Assembly: GCA_902785075.1 (NCBI GenBank)
Contig: CACZXN010000026.1
Span: 1 to 33,725, forward strand
DNA: 33,725 nt
From: an uncultured Bacteroidales bacterium
Lineage (GTDB): Bacteria > Bacteroidota > Bacteroidia > Bacteroidales > Bacteroidaceae
Direction of reading: 5' to 3'
Below are positions 9,911-15,907 of this stretch, one piece after another (the stretch's first letter is position 1; each line of letters begins with the position of its first letter). The position numbers were made by a program, and so were the translations under genes. Under the pieces are notes generated by a model. The model was not told where the DNA came from. It did not search any database and saw nothing but the letters and a program-made list of their open reading frames with translations.

Positions 9911-9941
9911 CAAAGTTACAAAGAAAAGCTGATATGACAAT
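9911..9941 (-). promoter_or_regulatory. Promoter of the glnS-aroE run
   Basis: On the minus strand TAACTTTG (9918-9911) matches the Bacteroidota -7 box TAnnTTTG. ATTG (9941-9938), one base from the -33 TTTG box, lies 19 bases upstream, within the accepted 19-21 spacing. Transcription would start near 9904, giving a leader of about 40 bases. Confidence 0.75.
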
Positions 9942-10145
9942 ACGAATTTGAAAGTTTAACGTTGTTCTGTCATAAAAACACACAAAACTTGCATCTCCTC
10001 TGCTTGTACGGATAAATTATGAAGCAATTCCGTCAGCAATTCAGAGAGAAATTGCGGACAACTCACAAAAGATTCCGCAGCCAGATCAAAATCATCATCT
10101 CTAGCCAGATCAAAATCATCATCTCTAGGAGAGAAAAGTATAGCC
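9942..10145. other. Non-coding start of the glnS-padR spacer
   Basis: The spacer between the divergent glnS and padR genes is 686 bases (9862-10547). This part holds no convincing gene. It contains an exact 24-bp tandem duplication at 10079-10102 and 10103-10126. A minus-strand frame at 10266-10063 crosses it, but its protein consists of repeat artefacts (TFxSMK heptads and EMMILIWL twice). Confidence 0.7.
10079..10126. repeat. Exact 24-bp direct tandem duplication
   Basis: Two identical 24-base units, each starting AGCCAGATC and ending ATCATCTCT, lie end to end with no mismatch, which suggests a recent slippage or duplication. The palindrome array begins 20 bases further on. Confidence 0.9.
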
Positions 10146-10284
10146 CCCTAGGGAAAAATGTTCCTTCCCTTAAGGGAAAGTTATATTTCATACTATGAAA
10201 CGTACATTTCATACTACGAAACGTATGTTTCATACTTTGAAACGTACGTTTCGTACTTTGAAACATAAAATACCCCTAGGGGTA
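10146..10284. repeat. Array of palindromes phased at about 21.5 bp
   Basis: Seven palindromes are centred at 10149.5 (CCCTAGGG), 10171.5 (TTCCCTTAAGGGAA), 10193 (TTTCATACTATGAAA), 10214, 10235, 10256 and 10277.5 (TACCCCTAGGGGTA), so spacings are 21-22 bp. The middle four form a tandem repeat of 21 bp (10186-10269). At the unit junctions a second palindrome of the form GAAACGTACGTTTC is centred half-way, so TTTC and GAAA half-sites alternate about every 10.5 bp. The array lies between the divergent glnS and padR promoters. Confidence 0.9.
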
Positions 10285-10334
10285 AGGAAAAATCTATCAA
10301 GGCATCGGTACTTTTTCTCCTAAGAGACTTCCCA

Positions 10335-10393
10335 ATTCTACTAGAATAGATGGAAGAGCCAACAGAGGAACAGGCAAATTGCGAATTTCGCAA
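10335..10393. promoter_or_regulatory. Two perfect palindromes upstream of padR
   Basis: ATTCTACTAGAAT at 10335-10347 (6-1-6) and TTGCGAATTTCGCAA at 10379-10393 (7-1-7) are perfect inverted repeats, 45 bp centre to centre and about 95-150 bp before the padR -7 box. They are possible operator sites; no binding protein is identified. Confidence 0.4.
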
Positions 10394-10451
10394 GTAAACA
10401 CAGCAAAACAGCAGCCAGTCTGTTAAATATGGTTAATTCTTGTTCGTTTTA

Positions 10452-10512
10452 TAGTACTATGCTATACAAGGTATTTATATTTTGCCTAGATTTGCAGCGT
10501 AAAACAGTACTG
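10452..10512 (+). promoter_or_regulatory. padR operon promoter with flanking AGTACT palindromes
   Basis: TAGATTTG at 10488-10495 matches the -7 box exactly; no good TTTG -33 box is present, as in regulated promoters. ATAGTACTAT (10452-10461) lies just upstream and CAGTACTG (10505-10512) at the expected transcript start. Both contain AGTACT and their centres are 52 bp apart (five turns). PadR proteins often repress their own operon, so these are candidate operators (inference). Confidence 0.55.
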
Positions 10513-10547
10513 GCTAAAACAAAATGTATTAAAAACAAAGGAAAACT

Positions 10548-10898
10548 ATGAATGTAGACAATGCAAAATCACAGATGAGGAAGGGAATGCTCGACTATTG
10601 CATCATGCTTCTTCTCAGCGAAAAGCCTTACTACACCTCCGACATCATCCAAAGGCTGAAAGAGGCCAACCTGCTGGTCGTAGAAGGCACGCTCTACCCT
10701 CTCCTAACTCGACTGAAGAACGACGGAGTTCTCTCGTACGAATGGCAGGAAAGCACACAAGGTCCGCCACGAAAGTATTACGTATTGACAGACGAAGGTC
10801 ATGAGGCTCTGAAACAGATGGACCTCGCCTGGAACGAACTAGAAAACACGGTACACAATATCAAAAGTACCTCAGAAACAGCAAATCAACAGTACTAA
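10548..10898 (+). CDS. PadR family transcriptional regulator
   Basis: 116 residues, a compact PadR winged-helix protein: MRKGMLDYCIMLLLSEKPYYTSDII (helices 1-2), a recognition helix in LLVVEGTLYPLLTRLKNDGVL (41-61), the wing in QGPPRKYYVLTDEG (71-84) and a short dimerisation helix at the C-terminus. The GTLYPLLTRL signature is typical of the family. It is the first gene of a three-gene operon with a TM2 protein (22-base gap) and a PspC protein, an arrangement common in Bacteroidota, and probably represses it. The ligand or stress signal is unknown. Confidence 0.93.
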   Translation: MNVDNAKSQMRKGMLDYCIMLLLSEKPYYTSDIIQRLKEANLLVVEGTLYPLLTRLKNDGVLSYEWQESTQGPPRKYYVLTDEGHEALKQMDLAWNELENTVHNIKSTSETANQQY

Positions 10899-10920
10899 CA
10901 ATTAATGATTATCGAAAACA

Positions 10921-11259
10921 ATGGATGCAGAAAAAATCAACTTGTTCATCGCAACAAAAGGGGAAAACTTCCCAACAGATTCATACGGTTACATTCGTGA
11001 ACGCCTGGAACAGGCTTCGCCAACCAACGAAATGGCCATCATGGCAACAAGCTACACTAATCCCATTTTAGCAATCGTACTTTCAGTACTCGTAGGAGAG
11101 TTCGGAGTCGATCGCTTCATCATTGGAGATATAGGGCTGGGAATCGGCAAGCTACTCACAGGAGGCGGCTGCGGAATATGGTGGCTGATTGACCTCTTCC
11201 TAATCATGGACGCAACCAAGAAAAAGAATCTTGAGAAATTCATGACAATAGCAGGATAA
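10921..11259 (+). CDS. TM2 domain membrane protein
   Basis: 112 residues with a soluble N-terminal part of about 45 residues and a TM2 domain: a first membrane helix around 47-67, the conserved FGVDRFIIGDIGLGIGKLLTGGGCGIWW linker with the DRF-type motif (60-87), and a second helix around 86-98 ending in DATKKKN. TM2 proteins lie in the inner membrane; the biochemical role is unknown. The gene lies between padR and pspC, which suggests joint action in envelope homeostasis (inference from context). Confidence 0.9.
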   Translation: MDAEKINLFIATKGENFPTDSYGYIRERLEQASPTNEMAIMATSYTNPILAIVLSVLVGEFGVDRFIIGDIGLGIGKLLTGGGCGIWWLIDLFLIMDATKKKNLEKFMTIAG

Positions 11260-11319
11260 GAAGTTCACCAATTCCGACCAAACCTGCAAGCAATAATAAT
11301 ACAATAATTCTATAGAAAA

Positions 11320-13104
11320 ATGAAAAAGAACATACAAATCAACCTGTGCGGACGGCTTTATCAAATCGATGAAGACGCATACCAACTCCTGAGCCACTAT
11401 ACGGAGACGCTCCGCAACTATTTCATGAAACAGGAAGGAGGAAGCGAGATTGCTGACGATATCGAGCAGCGTATCGCAGAACTCTTCGACGAACTGGTGG
11501 CAAGCGGCACTCAGGCCATCACGATCGAGAATGTACAGAACATCATCAATCAGATAGGCGACCTGAAGGACATTACTGAAAACGACGAGCAGACCTCTAA
11601 GGAGAAAAACTCAACCTATCAGCAGACACAAAAGGCAACCCATCTGCACGAAATGCTCAACAAGAAGAAGTTCTATCGTGACACAACCAACAACGTACTT
11701 TTTGGTGTACTAGCTGGTGCATCCCACTATATGGGTACAGGACGCAACACCCTTCGCTGGCTGTTTGTCCTGCTATGTATCGGATGGGGATTTCTTGCAA
11801 CAGTATTCCCAACCATACTGACGACATTCTTCTTAGGTCCCATCTCGCTTGTATTCATCCCCTTGGCAATCGTTCCTGAAATCATCTACTTCGTACTGGG
11901 ACTCTGTATTCCACCAGCTAACACACCAGAGGAAAGCCTGAAGATGAGAGGTGTGCCTGTCACACCACAGAACCTGACAAGCGAGGTGAAGCAGCAAAGC
12001 GTACAATACACAAAGAAGAGTAACATAAGTGGATGGAACATCTTCACGGGCACCATGTCAATCATCATCGCAATCTGTTCATCTATCAATTTGATTGGTT
12101 GTATCATCACAGCATCCATCCTATTCACTGTCTTAGCTCGTGAAGTACCAGAATTCTTAGACGGCGATGTCATCCTAAGTTGGACACAAGAACGTACAAC
12201 TTTCTTCATCTACCTACTCATCGCCTGCGTCAGCATGATTCTATCAGTAGGTATTGTGCTCTACTGTAGCATCCACTCGTCGCTGAGTTCGTTCAAGAAA
12301 GCCAAGCCGATGAGCAACTTGCAGCGCATCCTATGGGCAATCGGATGGGTCGCTACCCTCACCCTCAGCATCGTATTTATCATCCTCTCCACAACACAAT
12401 TTAAACGTTTGGAAGAAATGGAAAGCGATGCACATCGAGCAAGAAACGAGGTTTGGCAGAAAGAGCACACACGCGAGGACGGCTTCTACCACTCAGACGA
12501 AGAATGGGAATTCCTCCAAGCTGGCAGATGGAACGTACTCATTGCCGATGATGTGGATGATAATCGCGTCACTTATACAGGCGACTACTATATCAATAAT
12601 GATTACAATACACGTTATCTCGATGTTTATTGTGACGGAACGCCAGCAAGAGTACTCATCCAGCGTGCCGACTCGCTTGAACCTGGCACCTATCGACTCA
12701 CAGCTGCCGTGAAAGCCAATAACGACCATAAGTTTGTGTTTGCACTTGGAGAGGACGATCAATATCGTCTGGCAGAGATACCTGTATATGATGATGAAGG
12801 CGGCCTTATTCACGAAGTCGCTTGCAAAATGCAGTGCGATACTATCGACATCGACATCACAAGGCCTGAAGAAGCACTTGCCTTTGAACTGCTAAAATCC
12901 AAGTCTCCACACACTTTGAAGAAAATTGCTGAAGCCAACTACGATCAAGGTAACGGATGGAGCTATGTAGCCATCAACGACATCGTAGTCACGAAACCAA
13001 CCTATATCACCTATGGTATAACCACAGATCGAGCTATCACAGGCGTAGAGCCCACAACAGGTTGGTTCTCAGCAACCGACTTCAAGATTGAGAAAATAAA
13101 ATAG
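11320..13104 (+). CDS. PspC domain-containing envelope protein
   Basis: 594 residues. The first 90 residues are soluble (GRLYQIDEDAYQLLSHYTETLRNYF, then DDIEQRIAELFDELV), a module commonly joined to PspC in Bacteroidota. The PspC domain is at about 117-200 (KKFYRDTTNNVLFGVLAGAS, then a hydrophobic pair of helices). Further membrane helices are near 240-275, 293-318 and 338-358, so about five or six in all. A large C-terminal domain (about 370-594) follows the last helix; it is rich in beta structure by appearance and of unknown function. PspC domains in other phyla sense envelope stress with PspA, but none of the other Psp partners is visible here. It is the last gene of the padR operon and ends in the 9-bp repeat region. 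Confidence 0.88.
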   Translation: MKKNIQINLCGRLYQIDEDAYQLLSHYTETLRNYFMKQEGGSEIADDIEQRIAELFDELVASGTQAITIENVQNIINQIGDLKDITENDEQTSKEKNSTYQQTQKATHLHEMLNKKKFYRDTTNNVLFGVLAGASHYMGTGRNTLRWLFVLLCIGWGFLATVFPTILTTFFLGPISLVFIPLAIVPEIIYFVLGLCIPPANTPEESLKMRGVPVTPQNLTSEVKQQSVQYTKKSNISGWNIFTGTMSIIIAICSSINLIGCIITASILFTVLAREVPEFLDGDVILSWTQERTTFFIYLLIACVSMILSVGIVLYCSIHSSLSSFKKAKPMSNLQRILWAIGWVATLTLSIVFIILSTTQFKRLEEMESDAHRARNEVWQKEHTREDGFYHSDEEWEFLQAGRWNVLIADDVDDNRVTYTGDYYINNDYNTRYLDVYCDGTPARVLIQRADSLEPGTYRLTAAVKANNDHKFVFALGEDDQYRLAEIPVYDDEGGLIHEVACKMQCDTIDIDITRPEEALAFELLKSKSPHTLKKIAEANYDQGNGWSYVAINDIVVTKPTYITYGITTDRAITGVEPTTGWFSATDFKIEKIK

Positions 13105-13108
13105 GACT

Positions 13109-13206
13109 CATAAGGCTCATAGGGTTCATAGGCCCATAGGTCCCATAAGACTCATAAGGCCCATAAGACTCATAGGTCCCATAAGACTCATAGGTCCCAT
13201 TTTACC
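13109..13206. repeat. 9-bp CATA(A/G)G-type tandem repeat after pspC
   Basis: About eleven units of the form CATAAGRCT / CATAGGTCC follow the pspC stop codon. CAT recurs every 9 bases, with one 8-base step. Related 9-bp units occur after glmS (about 17800-17818) and after the AAA ATPase gene (25537-25563). Confidence 0.85.
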
Positions 13207-13213
13207 CATCATC

Positions 13214-13245
13214 AAATAAGCAAGGGCATCCGTCCTTGCTTATTT
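13214..13245. terminator. Bidirectional terminator between pspC and the lipid kinase
   Basis: AAATAAGCAAGG (13214-13225) and CCTTGCTTATTT (13234-13245) form a perfect 12-bp stem with an 8-base loop. On the plus strand it is followed by a T-rich stretch. It overlaps the stop codon of the minus-strand gene, so it can serve both converging transcripts, better on the plus side. Confidence 0.8.
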
Positions 13246-14316
13246 CTTTATCTTCTTCAAAAGCTTTTTGGTTTCTTCGCGAAGCTTCTTTGTGTTTCGC
13301 TGCGTCTGCTCGCGTATGAGCCTATTGTTGCGGCGATTGAGCTTGATAAGTTCCTCCGATCGCATCTGAGCCAAGCGCAACTGCTCCACGATGGCATTCT
13401 GGACTGTTTCTGCCACATCGAGCATTCCTTCATCCTTAGGACACACACACAGTAGACCCTTAGGCACAATCGCAATCTCTATTTCGCTTGCTGCCTCAGC
13501 AGGGTCTCCGTCATAGTGAATAACTCCAGGTTGCTGACGATAAATCGAAAGACTCTTACAGCGATACGTACTCATGTGACTATCATCATCAAGCGTTCCG
13601 CCCATCATGTGGATAGCCATCTGAGGGACATCAATGAGGGTAAAAGGACGGATGATAGTAACATCGAGCAACCCATCACGCACAGAAGCCTGTGGAGTAA
13701 TATAGAAGTTATTTCCGTATTGCGAAGCATTACCGCAAGCTATCAGGAATGCTTTCTGAACAATATGCTCCTCAGTCTCACTCACCATATCGATATCGTA
13801 AGTCTCAGGATTGTAATTCAACCCATTACGCAACACATTTTCTATATAGGTAATAGGTCCTCGCACCTTCGACTTTGCAAATTTCTCAGAAATGAACGCA
13901 TCGAAACCAACTCCACAAGTACAGAAAAACGGATGGAGATTGATGATTCCATAATCCATCTTCCGAATGGTACATTCATTAATCAGTTCGATAGCACTAA
14001 TCGGGTCAAGCGGAATGTGAAGATGACGAGCCAAACCATTTCCAGAACCCGAAGGAATGATAGCCAGAGCGGTTTTTGTGTTGATAAGTGCACGCCCCAC
14101 CTCATTCACAGTTCCATCTCCTCCAATCGCGCATACCACATCAACCCCCTCGTCAACAGCCTCTTGTGCCAATACAGTAGCATGACCTGCATATTCTGTT
14201 TTTCTTATAATATAAGAAAACAAATTTTTGTCAAGCCTACTCTCAATTTGACTGACAATCATCTTCTTGCCAGAGATTCCTGAGATTGGATTATAGATGA
14301 AAACAATTTTTTTCAA
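13240..14316 (-). CDS. Diacylglycerol-kinase-family lipid kinase
   Basis: A YegS/BmrU/DAGK_cat kinase: KKIVFIYNPISGISGKK at the N-terminus, the ATP-binding GGDGT at 65-69 and GSGNGLAR at 90-97 (numbering from the chosen start), then a beta-rich C-terminal domain with HYDGDPAE. The last 60 residues are a basic helical tail (RRNNRLIREQTQRN, KKLREETKKLLKKIKK) that may sit on the membrane. An ATG start at 14415 would add 33 residues, but the promoter -7 box TACTTTTG lies inside that extension, so the TTG at 14316, preceded by AAGGA and giving the family's usual MKKIVFIYNP start, is preferred. The substrate is not known; it is divergent from serine palmitoyltransferase, and sphingoid-base kinases belong to the same superfamily. 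Confidence 0.85.
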   Translation of the reverse strand: MKKIVFIYNPISGISGKKMIVSQIESRLDKNLFSYIIRKTEYAGHATVLAQEAVDEGVDVVCAIGGDGTVNEVGRALINTKTALAIIPSGSGNGLARHLHIPLDPISAIELINECTIRKMDYGIINLHPFFCTCGVGFDAFISEKFAKSKVRGPITYIENVLRNGLNYNPETYDIDMVSETEEHIVQKAFLIACGNASQYGNNFYITPQASVRDGLLDVTIIRPFTLIDVPQMAIHMMGGTLDDDSHMSTYRCKSLSIYRQQPGVIHYDGDPAEAASEIEIAIVPKGLLCVCPKDEGMLDVAETVQNAIVEQLRLAQMRSEELIKLNRRNNRLIREQTQRNTKKLREETKKLLKKIKK

Positions 14317-14342
14317 TTTCCTTAGTTTATCAATTCGTTGTG

Positions 14343-14350
14343 CAAAAGTA
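14343..14350 (-). promoter_or_regulatory. Promoter -7 box of the lipid kinase gene
   Basis: The minus strand reads TACTTTTG, an exact TAnnTTTG match; no clear TTTG -33 box is seen. The predicted transcript start, near 14336, is about 20 bases before the TTG at 14316. Confidence 0.55.
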
Positions 14351-14445
14351 GAAAAAAAGAGCGAGTTATTCGTCCTTTTGGCAACGTTTTTTAACGGAAA
14401 AAGCATTTTTTTCAAAAAAAAGTGCTGAGTATGCTACTTTTTTCG

Positions 14446-14453
14446 TAACTTTG
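14446..14453 (+). promoter_or_regulatory. Promoter -7 box of serine palmitoyltransferase
   Basis: TAACTTTG matches the Bacteroidota -7 box exactly. With a start near 14460 the mRNA leader would be about 138 bases, long for this window. Confidence 0.65.
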
Positions 14454-14459
14454 CAACCC

Positions 14460-14598
14460 GTATGACGAAATGCGAAATTAATAACGAATAAATAAATATA
14501 ATCAGAAAAAGAGTGTTGCCATGTGAAGGTGATGATCACACCTTATTTATTATATTGTAGAAATATTGTAACGCAGGGCTTCACACTCAATTGAAATT
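14460..14598 (+). promoter_or_regulatory. Long structured leader of spt with small upstream frames
   Basis: AAGGTG (14525-14530) can pair with CACCTT (14538-14543). GTGAAG (14522-14527) can instead pair with CTTCAC near 14579-14584, extended by GAGT/ACTC; the two pairings share bases and exclude each other in part. An ATG directly followed by TGA lies at 14521-14526. A 20-codon frame runs from ATG 14532 to TGA 14592-14594, ending 4 bases before the spt ATG. Leader regulation is inference. Confidence 0.4.
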
Positions 14599-15783
14599 AT
14601 GGGTTTGTTACAAGACAGATTTAAGGAATATAGAGAGCCTCAGAAATACATGGAGGCAGGTATATATCCTTATTTTAGAGAAATCGACAGCCACCAGGAC
14701 ACAGAAGTGATCATGGATGGCAAGAAGGTTCTAATGTTTGGTTCTAACTCTTACATGGGACTTACCTACGACAAGCGTATTGTTGACGCAGCCGTAGCAG
14801 CCCTCAAGAAATACGGAACAGGATGTGCTGGGTCACGTTTCCTTAATGGTACACTTGACCTCCATATACAACTAGAACACGAATTGGCTGACTTCGTCGG
14901 CAAAGATGAAGCGCTAGTCTATTCCACTGGTTTCACCGTAAACTCAGGAGTAGTATCAGCATTGACTGGTCGTAACGACTACATTTTGGGCGATGACCGC
15001 GATCACGCATCCATCGTAGACGGTCGTCGACTCGCATTTTCAACCTTCTATCATTACAAGCACAACGATATGGCCGACCTTGAAGCGCAACTGAAGCGCT
15101 GTCGTCCGGAGGCCATTAAGCTAATTGTTACGGATGGTCTCTTCTCAATGGAAGGTGACTTAGCAAAGCTTCCAGAAATCGTTGAACTGAAGAAGAAGTA
15201 CAACGCAAGCATTATGGTGGATGAAGCTCATGGTCTTGGCGTATTCGGAAAGAACGGCCGAGGTACGTGCAACCATTTCGGAGTAACTGACGACGTAGAC
15301 CTCATCATGGGAACATTCTCTAAGTCACTTGCATCAATCGGAGGATTCATTGCTGCTGATAGCGATACCATTAACTGGTTGCGTCATAATTCACGCACAT
15401 ACATCTTCAGTGCAAGCAACACACCTGCAGCTACTGCTGCGGCAAGGGAAGCTCTTCACATCCTGAAGACTGAGCCAGAACGCATTGAGAATCTTTGGAA
15501 GATTACCAACTACGCACTCAAGCAGTTCCGCGATGCAGGATTCGAGATTGGAGACACCGAGAGTCCTATCATCCCATTGTACGTACGTAACGTTGAAAAG
15601 ACCTTCGAGGTAACCAAGAAAGCGTTTGAAAAGGGTGTATTCATCAACCCTGTGATTCCTCCAGCGTGTGCACCTCAAGACACTCTTGTACGTGTTGCGC
15701 TGATGGCAACTCATACGAGAGAACAAGTTGACCGTTGTGTTTCTGCCCTCGTGGATTCATTCAAAGAATTGGATTTGCTATAA
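14599..15783 (+). CDS. spt: Serine palmitoyltransferase (PLP-dependent)
   Basis: Condenses serine with a fatty acyl-CoA to 3-ketosphinganine, the first step of sphingolipid synthesis. It belongs to the alpha-oxoamine synthase family: GTGCAGSRFLNGTLDLH (74-90), the cofactor-aspartate motif VDEAHGLGVFG (207-217, D208 and H211), and the Schiff-base lysine K242 in GTFSKSLASIGGF. Over its whole 394 residues it closely resembles the Bacteroides enzyme as I remember it, including the start MGLLQ and the ending ALMATHT...LDLL, which is why I prefer SPT over the related AONS (bioF) and KBL. There is no neighbouring biotin gene. It is monocistronic: a terminator follows. A DAGK-type kinase is divergent from it. 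Confidence 0.88.
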   Translation: MGLLQDRFKEYREPQKYMEAGIYPYFREIDSHQDTEVIMDGKKVLMFGSNSYMGLTYDKRIVDAAVAALKKYGTGCAGSRFLNGTLDLHIQLEHELADFVGKDEALVYSTGFTVNSGVVSALTGRNDYILGDDRDHASIVDGRRLAFSTFYHYKHNDMADLEAQLKRCRPEAIKLIVTDGLFSMEGDLAKLPEIVELKKKYNASIMVDEAHGLGVFGKNGRGTCNHFGVTDDVDLIMGTFSKSLASIGGFIAADSDTINWLRHNSRTYIFSASNTPAATAAAREALHILKTEPERIENLWKITNYALKQFRDAGFEIGDTESPIIPLYVRNVEKTFEVTKKAFEKGVFINPVIPPACAPQDTLVRVALMATHTREQVDRCVSALVDSFKELDLL

Positions 15784-15816
15784 CAAAAGCAAAAGTTAAT
15801 TCAAAACAGACAAAAA

Positions 15817-15870
15817 AAAGACTCTGCCATTCGAAACATAACGTTTTGATACAGAGTCTTTAACTTTTTT
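15817..15870 (+). terminator. Terminator after spt
   Basis: AAAGACTCTG (15817-15826) pairs with CAGAGTCTTT (15852-15861), with a further inner stem CGAAAC/GTTTTG, followed by TAACTTTTTT. It separates spt from glmS. Confidence 0.85.
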
Positions 15871-15907
15871 AGGAACTCATACAAACATAAAATAAAATAC
15901 GACTACT

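Noticed and set aside
10063-10266. Minus-strand 67-codon frame in the glnS-padR spacer
   Set aside because: The protein is made of the translated 21- and 24-bp repeats (TFxSMK heptads, EMMILIWL twice); no promoter or homologous look, so treated as non-coding.
13516-14283. Plus-strand 255-codon frame opposite the lipid kinase
   Set aside because: Antisense to conserved DAGK motifs, without protein-like features or promoter.
14599-15783. 8-amino-7-oxononanoate synthase (bioF) or glycine C-acetyltransferase (kbl)
   Set aside because: Same family, but the overall sequence matches the Bacteroides serine palmitoyltransferase pattern as remembered, and no biotin or threonine-degradation genes are nearby. 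Not fully excluded without a phylogeny.
15862-15907. glmS ribozyme or GlcN6P-sensing leader
   Set aside because: Only about 46 A-rich bases separate the spt terminator from the glmS ATG; there is no space for the ribozyme fold.
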